Source of the DNA: Allodiplogaster sudhausi
Lineage: Eukaryota; Nematoda; Chromadorea; Rhabditida; Diplogasteridae
Length of the DNA: 64,000 nt
Assembly: GCA_945643635.1 (NCBI GenBank)
Contig: CALZFC010000045.1
Span: forward strand, 202,001 to 266,000
Direction: 5' to 3'
Shown here: positions 11,344 to 21,823 of the stretch, in pieces
How positions within the stretch are numbered: the first letter of the stretch is position 1
How the letters are laid out: each line of letters starts with the position of its first letter
Position numbers and translations under genes: made by a program
Notes under the pieces: model-generated
What the model saw: only the letters and a program-made list of their open reading frames with translations
What the model was told of the DNA's origin: nothing
Database searches by the model: none

Positions 11344-13935
11344 GAGAGCCAATCTGAGAGACTCGACCACGGGCGTGCAGGGAATAAAATTATTTTTTGA
11401 TTTTAATTTTATTTGAAGGGTTACTGTAGCACCCTATTGGGATTCCAAAAACATTTTTTTCAAAAATTTATTTTTGTTTTTAAGCACAGTATACCTCGAA
11501 ATGTCGAAATCAGTTAAATAGCCATAACTTTTTGTTAACTTAACGAAATTGACTTTTGAAAAGTTTATTACGTTCAGCAATCACAGGTGCATAAAAAAGT
11601 CATACAAATGTTTTTGAAAAAAATTCATGTAAGGGGTCATATTGACACCCTAATGTATCGGAGGTGCGGTTTGGGCACGAAAACGTTTCGAGCGCGCGAA
11701 TACGACACCACCACGTGAAAGAGGAGCATTTAAAACCCCTAGTACAATGGTTGACTAAAGGATTGTAGGGCGTATTGGTATCCTAATTTCCGCCTGAACA
11801 TTCACATTTGCTCAAACTCGTGAGCAATAAAATTGGCATAAATCGCTTCAAACTCAACAATGGGCAACATTAGAGTGATCATTTGATTTGTCTTCTTAAA
11901 ACTAACAAAACAGTTCTAAAATAGGCATGAATTTGCTTTTAATTTCACTTTTTCAACACTTTTTTGAAAAAACCCTTTTTTCTGTGTCTTGAAATCGGCA
12001 CCTTTTCGCCTGTTTCTGATATTTGTTGAGAAGAGCGCGCCATAGTTTTAACTTTGTAAGAAAGAGCATTTAATTTTACGTAGTGTATATAGGTTTTCAA
12101 CTGAATTGGACGACGTAATAGATGCGATTTTGCTTCCAGAAACTCCTAACTCCGCAAATTATCAAAATTTTAAATCGCCGAATCATTCCCGAGCAGGTAG
12201 TTCTTGACCTAGAAACAAGATGGGATTGTTCACCAGTCGATTTCATGCAGAAATGCTATATTTGTGCAACATTACAAAAAAATAATTGGTAAGTTGTTTT
12301 TTCGTATCTCAAATAATTCCCCAATAACTACGGAAATGTAACTTTATGACTCATTTTCAAAGGAATTTCTATAATTTATCTTTCACCACATGAAAGAACG
12401 GGTTTTTTGAACCTGTACAATTGCCCATCACTTCAATATAGCTACAATCTTTTCGATAATCTATAATTAGAGACAGAAATCCGATGACTCTTTTCGAAAA
12501 AAAAAAAAATTTTTTCTTCAAATCGTTACTTTGCTGTATGTTATAGGTTGAGAGAGAAGAAAGACAATTTTATTCTTTATAATAATACTTTTTGCTTCAT
12601 CATTTTCAATATACAGCTCAGAATAATTCATCGTGAATTTCTGACTCAAAATAATTCATCGTTCCATGTCTTCCTGTTTTTCTGAGCTGTATATTGAAAA
12701 TGATGAAGCAAAAAGTATTATTATAAAGAATAAAATTGTCTTTCTTCTCTCCCAACCTATAACATACAGCAAAGTAACGATTCGAAGAAAAAAAAAAATT
12801 TTTTTTTTCGAAAAGAGTCATCGGATTTCTGTCTCTAATTATAGATTATCGAAAAGATTGTAGCTATATTGAAGTGATGGGCAATTGTACAGGTTCAAAA
12901 AGCCCGTTCTTTCATGTGGTAAAAGATAAATTCCAGAAATTCCTTTGAAAATGAGTCATAAAGTTACATTTCAGTAGTTATTGGGGAATTATTTGAGATA
13001 CGAAAAAACAACTTACCAATTATTTTTTTGTAATGTTGCACAAATATAGCATATCTGCATGAAATCGACTGGTGAACAATCAGATCTTGTTTCTAGGTCA
13101 AGAACTACCTGCTCGGGAATGATTCGGCGATTTAAAATTTTAATAATTTGCGGAGTTAGGAGTTTCTGGAAGCAAAATCGCATCTATTACGTCGTCCAAT
13201 TCAGTTGAAAACCTATATACACTACGTAAAAGTAAATGCTCTTTCTTACAAAGGTAAAACTATGGCGCGCTCTTCTCAACAAATATCAGAAACAGGCGAA
13301 AAGGTGCCGATTTCAAGACACAGAAAAAAGGGTTTTTTCAAAAAAGTGTTGGAACTGTTTTGTTAGTTTTAAGAAGACAAATCAAATGATCACTCTAATG
13401 TTGCCCATTGTTGAGTTTGAAGCGATTTATGCCAATTTTCCTGCTCACGAGTTTGAGCAAACGTGAATGTTCAGGCGGAAATTAGGATACCAATACGCCC
13501 TACAATTCTTTAGTCAACCATTGTACTAGGGATTTTAAATGCTCCTCTTTCACGTGGTCGTGTCGTATTCGCGCGCTCGAAACGTTTTCGTGCCCAAACC
13601 GCACCTCCGATACATTTGGGTGTCAATATGACCCCTTAAATGAATTTTTTTCAAAAACATTTGTATGACTTTTTTATGCACCTGTGATTGCTGAACGTAA
13701 TAAACTTTTCAAAAGTCAATTTCGTTAAGTTAACAAAAAGTTATGGCTATTTAACTGATTTCGACATTTCGAGGTATACTGTGCTTAAAAACAAAAATAA
13801 ATTGTTGAAAAAAATGTTTTTGGAATCCCCATAGGGTGCTACAGTAACCCTTCAAATAGAATTAAAATCAAAAAATAATTTTATTCCCTGCACTACCGTA
13901 ATAGGCCCGTGGTCGAATCTCTCAGACAGGCTCTC
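11344..13935. mobile_element. 2.6-kb foldback element (near-perfect palindrome)
   Basis: The first half (about 11344-12640) is the reverse complement of the second half (about 12650-13935) apart from scattered mismatches and a short spacer. Outer ends read GAGAGCCAATCTGAGAGACT on the left, with the matching inverted copy ending GGCTCTC on the right, and both flanks are TTAA (11340-11343, 13936-13939). That suggests a TTAA target duplication as in piggyBac-type elements, though TTAA is common in AT-rich DNA. The right arm carries an extra 11-bp stretch near 13905. No transposase or other long frame is present; open frames at the centre are mirror images of each other. A transcript would fold into a roughly 1.25-kb hairpin. 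Confidence 0.85.
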
Positions 13936-13939
13936 TTAA

Positions 13940-14826
13940 GTCTCTTATTTATTTATTTATTTATAATCATACTATAAATGATATGATGCATAACAAAATA
14001 GAGATAAAGAAGAGTTCCATGTCAAAAGAACAACAACAAATCGAATTCAAACATGTTTCAATCTGAAATCGCGAAAAAGTATTAATATAGTTTTAAAAAA
14101 TAAAATAAAGTTGCCAAAGTCTACACATACCTATGCATCTTCATTTCCCTATTCGGGTAGCTTCTACTGCATAACAAAACAGAGCTAGACAAGAGAAGAA
14201 TTCCACTCCAACGAGCAACAACAACTCTAATTCACACGAGGTTCAACCTGAAAAGACGAGAGAATCTCGGGAGTTGCATGATTATTAGAATTGTTTTGTC
14301 TAGAGAACCATTTGAGTGCATTGCCTTTTGTTGTCCATTAAGCGATTCAATGATTCTGTTGTGTTTACTTGCCGCCTTTTCCACCTGTATGTAGCAACTC
14401 TTTTTTGTAAGGAATTCAGAAATTCAGCAATGTTTATTCAATTGATCGGCGAGTTTCAAGAGGCGAAGTGTTAAGAGACAAACTTTGAGACACACTTCTA
14501 GTTCTACTGCTTGTCTTTTAAACTATGTACATAGAATTGAGAGAGTGCCGTGGAACATGCAAAGGACAAGGCTCGTCCTCAAGGAAATGAGAGGAACTGA
14601 AGAGTTAGCCGAAACTGCACTCAAACAATGGCAAGATGCTTGCCATTAGAACTTGAAGACGCAGATCAAATCAAAGAGGAAGCGTTAGTTGTTTGATCTA
14701 TGGGCGATTGCAAGAATTCTCACTACTTCCTTTTTTCCCCACATGTACAGTCACCTTAAAAATGTTAGACGGTGGAAGCGCTTTCCATTCTTTTTCTCAT
14801 TCGATGACTTTCTCCTGTAGCTACAG
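13940..14826. other. Receptor spacer
   Basis: Between the foldback element and a MITE. Apart from the spacer block at 14163-14275 and a stretch at about 14480-14650 resembling 1180-1320, I see no gene. Confidence 0.6.
14163..14275 (+). repeat. Receptor-spacer block, copy 2
   Basis: The best-preserved copy: CATAACAAAACAGAGCTAG, CAACAACAACTCTAATTC and AATCTCGGGAGTT in order. Lies between the broken receptor at 8.6-11.2 kb and the intact one at 15.5-17.9 kb. Confidence 0.7.
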
Positions 14827-15243
14827 CCGCGTGATTAATCTTACGTTGTGTCAATGACGTGTCGTCGACAAACAGTCACGACCAATTTGTATGTCATTGA
14901 CACCGGTCAATGACAGAAAACAAAGCGTGTCATTGACACGTCGTCTTAACAGCGTTTTGCACAGGATGATTTGGCAAATAGTAATATTCACCCATTAACC
15001 TATTGCTCGCATTCACCCACAAGCATGTTGTTGTCTTATTATAACTGATTGACGAATATTCATTAAATAATGACAGTTTTGTTTGAATTTGCAATTTCCG
15101 ATATGCAGGGGCTAGGGACCAGCTCTCTAGATATTGCAAAAATACTGGTCATGGCCAGTGTGAGTGACATGGTCATGACCAAAAACGGTCGCGACTGTTT
15201 GTCGACGACATGTCATTGACACAACGTAAGATTAATCGCGCGG
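14827..15243. mobile_element. MITE with about 55-bp terminal inverted repeats
   Basis: A 417-bp element bounded by inverted repeats starting CCGCGTGATTAATCTTACGT on the left, with the complementary copy ending GATTAATCGCGCGG on the right. The ends contain several TGTCATTGACA-type inner palindromes and GTCGTCGAC motifs. No coding capacity. I could not fix the target duplication, so the superfamily is not assigned. Confidence 0.7.
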
Positions 15244-15488
15244 CAGAACATGGAACTACATTAAAAACACACACGAATACACAAATATCCAAATGAAACA
15301 ACTAAAGCATTGATACCCAGAGTTTGTATCGGCACCGAATGCCGATTAGAATTGTATTGTCTACATAGAGTAAAATTTGTAGAATTCCTTCCTTAATTCC
15401 TTTGTTGCGGAACGGTGTTCACTAGATTTGTTCACCATTTCCTCCTTTGTATGGAATACAGAAGAAGGATAAACTTGAAAAGGTACAT

Positions 15489-17876
15489 TCAATATATCGG
15501 CTGTTGTGCTTCTTTGATCCTATTGTCGTTGGAACGTCGAAAAGTCGAGAAAGATTGCTTCCTGCCAAAATGGCTAGGATTTGCAGACGAAGAGGGGCAT
15601 AAATTTAATAATTCAAATTAAATTAGTATAGGATTCATATCGTGAATAAATAAATAGATGAATATTTTTATCTAGTAAATTAAAAAGATAGTAATGTCTT
15701 GAAAAAGCTTACGGTATCAAACGCCACAAGCTAAAAATTGAGAAGAGCGCGCGTCGGTAGTCTTTGATCATGAACAGAAGGACAAAGGCGTCGATGGCAG
15801 GAAAAAGCTAAGAGGAAATGAAAATTTAAGAAATAGATGATCAACATAGTACTCTAGGAAGCAATAATAAAAAATTCGATATATGTTAGTATTATTTTTT
15901 ACACATTGGTTTGCATAAATATGCACATGTATGTATGTACATATGTATGTATGCAGATACATACATATATGGATGGGTTGACCTGAATGAGCGTGATAGC
16001 GTAGTCTCCAAAGTCGCCGATGTCGAGAGCGGCGAGTGGCGCGGTGAGTGTTAGCATGCAAGGCACGGTGAGAAATACAAACGGAACGAGCGTCTAGACA
16101 CCGAAGTTCATCACTTTGCTTCGAATTTTTGTTAAATTGATTAAATTGATGGCGCAAATGGGAGTAGCATGCTACGAAGAGTACTGCCCAAAGAGAATGC
16201 GTTTGCTAACTTGGGAAAGCGCCAAATTCATGAACAATGTTGCTTGGGAGGCTTGTTCTAGCTCTTGCCTGAGAACTCTCTACTGCGTCTCGCATCTTCT
16301 GCTTCTCTCACTCTCTCATCGAATTCCACAGTCTTTGCTTTCACATCTCGATCTCTATCTCAACCTGAATGCAAAGAGTGACGAAAAGCTCTCGCTGCAC
16401 GAATCGCGTCCTGGCGGAGATGCTGGCATGCCTGAACTCGTGGAGAATGTGGACGAAACAGACGATGATCACGCAGAAATAGAATGTCATCAAGGTCGAG
16501 CACGCCAAAAACCACAGGATACACTGCAGGTTCAACTTTCCCGCGGCGTCCTCAAAGTGCAGAAATGAAACATACATATCTAACGTGTGCGTTAAAAAAG
16601 ACATACATATGTATGTATGTAATTGGCTGTTTTCCCAATATGTTTATGCGAGCGTAATGCAGGATGCATTAGTAGAAATCAGTTTGTATCGCAAACTTAC
16701 ATATTTCCGAGCAATTATCAATATTACTTTCAAAGAGATCTGAAGCATCGCACGATATAAATAACGCCATTTTTTGCGATAAAGTAGCCGCACTGACCAC
16801 GTAGACGATTGCCATGATGCCAGCGTCGCCAAATAGAACTCCGTACTTCTGAAGAAAGATTGCTTCTATGGTCTCCAATCCAGTAGCATCGGTCTTCAGA
16901 AGGAAGCAGTTGGCACCAAACCATAGCAGAACCTTTGCAGAATAAAAGGAGATAAAGAGCACTTTTGCAAAAAAAAACACATTATTAAGTATTTAATTAT
17001 TGGCATATATCTTAATGTAGTTACATTTTCACAAAAATGATCACCTGTGTGAAGTAGATCAGCATCAAAATAGCAATAAACCATTTGCGCCCAAAGAGGC
17101 TGACGTGTTGAGGACTACATAGGGAATTTTTATTAGAATTTTCTTCTGTTTTTTTTTGTAATGCCAAAGTAAGTGGGATTTATGCTATTTACTTGGGTTT
17201 CTAAAAAAAAACAAAGGTTACATACTACACCTTTTCAGAGCGAGTAGACGATATATAAAATGAAAAGCGAGCAATGTGAACGTTCCAGAAAAAGAAGCTC
17301 CGTAAAACGCCGACGAGGCCTGAAAGAGAAAGAAACGAGAATGTTTCTGTAGGTTACTCTCAATTTGCGGTTTGAGTTACAAAAGTATGCCAAATATTTG
17401 TTCAAGGAATGGCTGTACTTACTACATTCCGTGCTATTCCCGTAGTTGCCATGACAAAGATATTGCCGCGGGTCCAGATTTTCTGCAATAGACTATGATT
17501 TACTTCCGTAATTATTCTGTAAACTTCGTGAACCATCAATGTCTGCGTCTGCGTTCAAGAAATGATGTCATACCGGCTGCAAAAGTACGTGAAGCGTGGC
17601 GAAGAAGAGATCGTGAATGGAGAAGAAGAGGAGAAGATATTTGTACTTGCCGAAGCGCGGGTTCGATCGATTCACAATTAGTAGGATCAGCACAATATTT
17701 GCAGGCGCGGAGATTGCTAAAAATAATAATAAAATAGGCATATATACATATTTAAAACAAAATCCGTGATAGCTTTCATTTTTATTTCTTATTTTTATTT
17801 TTTACTCTTTATTTCAGTTCAACTGACAGAAGAAGACGTTGTCAAAGACGGTAAGGAAAACAATGTGTACTTCCAT
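15489..17876 (-). CDS. Str-superfamily chemoreceptor, intact
   Basis: Seven-transmembrane odorant or pheromone receptor of the plasma membrane of sensory cilia. Ten minus-strand exons: 17828-17876, 17574-17716, 17423-17482, 17231-17319, 17045-17114, 16798-16932, 16365-16550, 15983-16093, 15713-15807 and 15489-15561. Together they give 1011 nt, 336 aa with no internal stop. Landmarks: MEVHIVFLTVF, NIVLILLIVNRSN (segment 1), RFGKYKYLLLFFSIHDL (segment 2), FTLLAFHFIYRLLAL (end of segment 3), SLFGRKWFIAIL (segment 4), ARTRFVQRELFVTLCIQ (segments 5/6 loop) and PAIDAFVLLFMIKDYRRA (segment 7 and the family's YR signature). The tail starts KQSFSTFRRSND. The ATG is conserved in all copies. A splice acceptor 47 nt upstream (17924-17925) may receive a trans-spliced leader. 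Residue-level family (Str, Srj or near relative) is not settled. Confidence 0.9.
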
Positions 17877-17929
17877 ATCTGATAAAATGAAGTTGTCAAA
17901 AAAGTGTCGTCGAATAAGCAAGCCTAGTA

Positions 17930-19590
17930 AAAACAAGCAAATATCATATCGTGGATACGTTGTTTTTGCATAATAATATTCGCAAAGGTAGTAAATCACA
18001 CTGACGAATGTTCATAGAATTATATTTTTTCCGATACAAGTATTTGCTACAACACATCCTCATTATTGGGAAGTAACCAAGTACAGTTGATGGATATTTA
18101 TAACTGTAAAAGGGTGAAATACGAAAATGAATACCGTTAAACAGATCAACCGGATATTTTATCAATTCCTTCGAATACGATTAGAGGAAGTTGACCAAAA
18201 AATATAAGCTCCTTAAAGATGAATTTAACTTTAATTATAGGTTTTTTTACCGAAAAAATTATTTGATGTGACAATACTTAGAGAAATTTTCATACAACAA
18301 GAGAATATGCACATATAAGAAACTTGGACAGAATATCCAGGACATAATAATAGATGAAAGAAAAAACTCAAATGTGCTTTTCGCATCCTAGCCAAGAATG
18401 TCTATCCATCTCAAATGTCTACCGCACAGTAATATTTGTTTTCCCGTGCACAAATGAGACTAAACTGCAAACAATATTATTTCATCAGAGACTAACAATA
18501 AGGCGAAGATTGGTTACCAATTGAATCTCTAGTTAGAGAAATGTCTATGCGCAGTCTGCCAGTTACCGAAAACAAAGGAAATATTATTTCGTGGGAACGG
18601 AGCCTAGCAAAAGGGGTCAAATTTTAATATATTTCTTTCAAAAAATTCTTTTAACACTTACATAAAGTATACACAAAGTCATATTCAGTTTGAACTACTG
18701 CATAATAAGACAGAGCTAGACAAGAAAAGAATTAAACTCCAATGGGCAACAACAACTATTATTCCCACAATGTTCAAGTTGAAAAGACGAGAGAGTCTCG
18801 GATTGTAAGATGCTTTGACGACAGAAAGAATGCTCAATACTTCCTTGTTCCCCCAACTCTACAGTCACCTTCAAATGTTAGAAGGTGAAAGTCCATTTTT
18901 TTTTCTCCTTCTACGATTTTCTGATGTTGTGAGAGAACAAGAAACTCCATAAAATACCGTTACAATAAACCAAAAATCAATAATGAGAGCTGAGAGAGAG
19001 AAAGAGTATCGGAACCGGATGCCGTTTAGAAATTGTATTGTCTAGAGTATCATTTCAATGGAATACCGTTCCTCCATCAAATGATTCTCCGCCTTTGTTA
19101 GATTTTTTCCTTCGGTGTCTCTTTTTTAAGCAAAATTTAGGAGGTTTATTTTTAGAATGATATTTAGCTTATCTGATAATAGATTCTCTTTATTTGTACA
19201 TTTCAGGCGTTTAAATCGAAAGATATGCTCGTTTATTTAGGTTCTCTAAACAAATCTCAAAACTGAGCACAATTCATTTTACACAATCTTTTGGCCGAAA
19301 AATAATACAAAACTTTCTTTTAGAGAACTTACAAGGTCATTAGAGAAATTATTCAACAATATCCGGGGCGATATTGCATATCTTTAAATAATACCCTACA
19401 AGATTCTAAAATCTGTACACAAATTCTTCGGAGTGCGTCTAACAAACAACCCTAAAAAAAGGCTAGTGTGGATGATAAAAAAGGAACATTGTTCATCAAG
19501 GATTTAATTACAAACAATAAAAATAAATAAATAAAATCCAGAATGCTTCAGTCATTAGAGAAGAATGTTACTCAGTTTCTCTAGTCCCAC
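17930..19590. other. Receptor spacer
   Basis: No exons recognised. 18240-18600 resembles 25370-25660 and 38600-38950, and 18694-18797 is a spacer-block copy, so this is duplicated spacer DNA. Confidence 0.6.
18694..18797 (+). repeat. Receptor-spacer block, copy 3
   Basis: Contains GACAGAGCTAGACAAGAAAA and AGACGAGAGAGTCTCGGATT, somewhat diverged from the other copies. Confidence 0.6.
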
Positions 19591-20460
19591 TCTACCTCTC
19601 TCTCTCTCTCGATCTCTCTCCCTCTCTTTTCCATTCTATTTCAGCGGGCAGCTATTACGCGGGTTTAAATAGACATTTATAGAGTTTTGTTTTGTAAGAT
19701 GACGAAGAGGCAGGCCTTTATGTGGGACTTTTTTGGTCGAAATGAAAAGTAGAAGTCGGCATCGCGTTTACGATGAGGAGAGAAGAAAAAGGGAGTCGCT
19801 TATATGACGACGGATAGATTTCTGTAATTGAAGTTTTAAAATAAGTCAGTATAACCATACCATTTACTTGTGCAAATATTTACAATAAAACATTTGAAAT
19901 ACTAGCAAAATAAAGGAGTGTGAAGACACGCCGAGGATGATCTCTTTATCTGCCGCCGGCACCCTCTGCCTATTTCCTCTCTCTCACTCTCTCACTCTAC
20001 CTTTTCTCCTTTTTCTCAATGGTTCTCGCTTTCTCTCACTCGCATTCTCTCTCTCTTTCTTTATCTCTCCATCACTGCCTCCCTTGCCCTCTCGCTTTCT
20101 CAATCATTTTTTCTGCATACTGATCTTTTGGATCCCTTTCTACCACAACAATGAGACAGCACATCGTTCTCTCTTTTTAGCTACTTTATCTCTCTCACTG
20201 TCTCACTTTTTTTCTATGTTCTCTGCCTGCATTTTCTCCCCGTTTTTCTCGCTCTCCTCACTATTTCTCGTCTGATACCTCTCGACTGAATTCTCTGTCT
20301 CTACACACTCTATGTATCTCAAAAGACGCTGCTATCAGATTATTCATCTATACGTTTGCTTTCTTCCTGTCTTTCATTCTCTATCCGTCTCTTACATTTC
20401 TCTCCCTCTCCTCTCTCTCTCTTTCTCCTTTCCGTCTCTCTTTCGATCTCCTAACCACAC
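19590..20460. repeat. CT-rich low-complexity tract
   Basis: Long run of CTCTCT/CTTTCT motifs interrupted by unique sequence. It opens several frames of serine/leucine-rich translation that are composition artefacts, not genes. GA-rich mirror stretches follow at about 20665-20790 and 21230-21310. Confidence 0.8.
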
Positions 20461-20783
20461 ATCTCCTGCAAATGCCTGCATACATGTACGGTACAAATAA
20501 TGCACTTCAAGTTTTTTTCTTCATAATTTTGATGTAAGAAGTTCTTATTCCGTTACATTTTAGAAACAATGTATTTACATAGTTGAATATGTTTATCAGC
20601 CATAGTAATTCTTTGATGCTTTTTTCTGGAAATAGCATATAAAATGACAAACAGATAGGGTAGACGTAGTGAGAGAGAACAAGAGAGAGAGAGACAGAGA
20701 CAGAGAACGACAGAGAAAGACAGAGAAAGGAAGGAAAAGATAGAGAATTGAAGGGGAATTGGATAGACAGAGAGAAGGAGAGT

Positions 20784-20944
20784 TGGTAACATTAGTTTCT
20801 CAATGAAAGTAGACGCTGACGAGAAAACCCATGTTTTAGCCCGAAATTATTTGAAAAATTTCGCTACATCTTTCAAATGTATTTCGTACTAAAACATGAA
20901 TTTTCTCGTCAGTGTCTACTTTCTCTGAGAAACTAATGTTTCCA
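20784..20944. repeat. 160-bp palindrome
   Basis: GGTAACATTAGTTTCTCA on the left pairs with TGAGAAACTAATGTTTCC on the right. The arms continue inward through AGTAGACGCTGACGAGAAAA and its complement to the ATGTTTTAG region. Likely a small foldback or MITE; flanks are GA-rich and give no clear target duplication. Confidence 0.7.
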
Positions 20945-20989
20945 ACGTATTTATCTGCATCGAATTAGTCTAGTTTGTACAGCAAACGA

Positions 20990-21092
20990 CGTTGAAATGC
21001 GCCATGAGCGCTGAAAAATCAATTGAAATTATTTATATTAATAAAATTAATATAATTTATATATGTACCAGAAATGTTGGGCGGTACTGTAC
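20990..21092. mobile_element. Solitary right end of the Tc1-like MITE
   Basis: Matches the right part of 3810-4303: AAATTATTTATATTAAT, then GTACCAGAAATGTTGGGCGG and TACTG followed by TA. The left half is not present next to it; the 160-bp palindrome lies there instead. Confidence 0.65.
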
Positions 21093-21560
21093 ATGTGTAG
21101 TTGTCGCCTTCCTTTTACTTCTCTCATCGCCATAAACGCGGTCCGTTGAATTCCCTGACATCAAGCGAGATAAACACTTTTCTCTTATTCACTCAATTGG
21201 TTGCTCCAGAACAACAACAATCAATGAGATTGAGAGAGAATGAGAAGTGGAGGGATATAGAGAGAGAGAGGATGAGATGGAGAGAGATTGAGAGAGAGAA
21301 TGAGAAGGAGAGAGATCCCAAGTTCAGGAGATCTTGGAATGCGTCAGACGATCTTCTTCGGGGATATCCGTTGAAGGTGTACGAATACAAATAAATGACT
21401 TAAAGGAGATCTACCACGAAGTACAGATTGGTAAAAAGTACAGTATGAACAATCCACTGAAAAGCGGCTACTCTCCCTTGGATTCTCTCCACAGAAATTT
21501 GTGGTAACACTATTGGCTTGGGACTTTCTGATCAGTGAATTTAAACGCTTTAGATTGCAG

Positions 21561-21735
21561 CAGATAAGCGCGACAAGTTCGCCCCCCGCCCCGACCCGCG
21601 CTCGATCATCCTCAATTCCTATCAATCGACGCTGCTCCCGGAGAAACCGTTGGCTGGCCGGGATAAGATCTGCCTAATCTTCGTCGGCCACTTCGACGAA
21701 CCCGCCGGTGCCCATCGATCGCCCACTCCCATGTG
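21561..21735 (+). other. Orphan coding-like exon, unidentified
   Basis: A GC-rich island in AT-rich spacer. After the acceptor TTTAGATTGCAG (ending 21560), one plus-strand frame is open to a TGA at 21733-21735. It uses C- or G-ending codons heavily, like the acyl-CoA synthetase exons and unlike the spacer. Translation includes RDKFAPRPDPRSIILNSYQ and GRDKICLIFVGHFDEPAG. The equivalent spacer near 26840-26900 has the same flanks but lacks this insert, so it arrived after or was lost around the receptor duplications. I do not recognise the protein. A minus-strand frame is also open, but its codon use is less gene-like. Confidence 0.35.
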
Positions 21736-21823
21736 ATAGATCCCCGTGTATTCCATCAAACACATTGGCCCGATGCGCGAATAAAGGTTTAAAAAAGCAC
21801 GACACTTGCTCCAAGGGATACGG

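Noticed and set aside
12618..12863. Two overlapping frames on opposite strands at the palindrome centre
   Set aside because: They are mirror images produced by the inverted repeat.
19937..20500. Open frames of 60-110 codons in the CT-rich tract
   Set aside because: Serine/leucine/phenylalanine strings come from CT repeats; no start context, splice sites or conservation.
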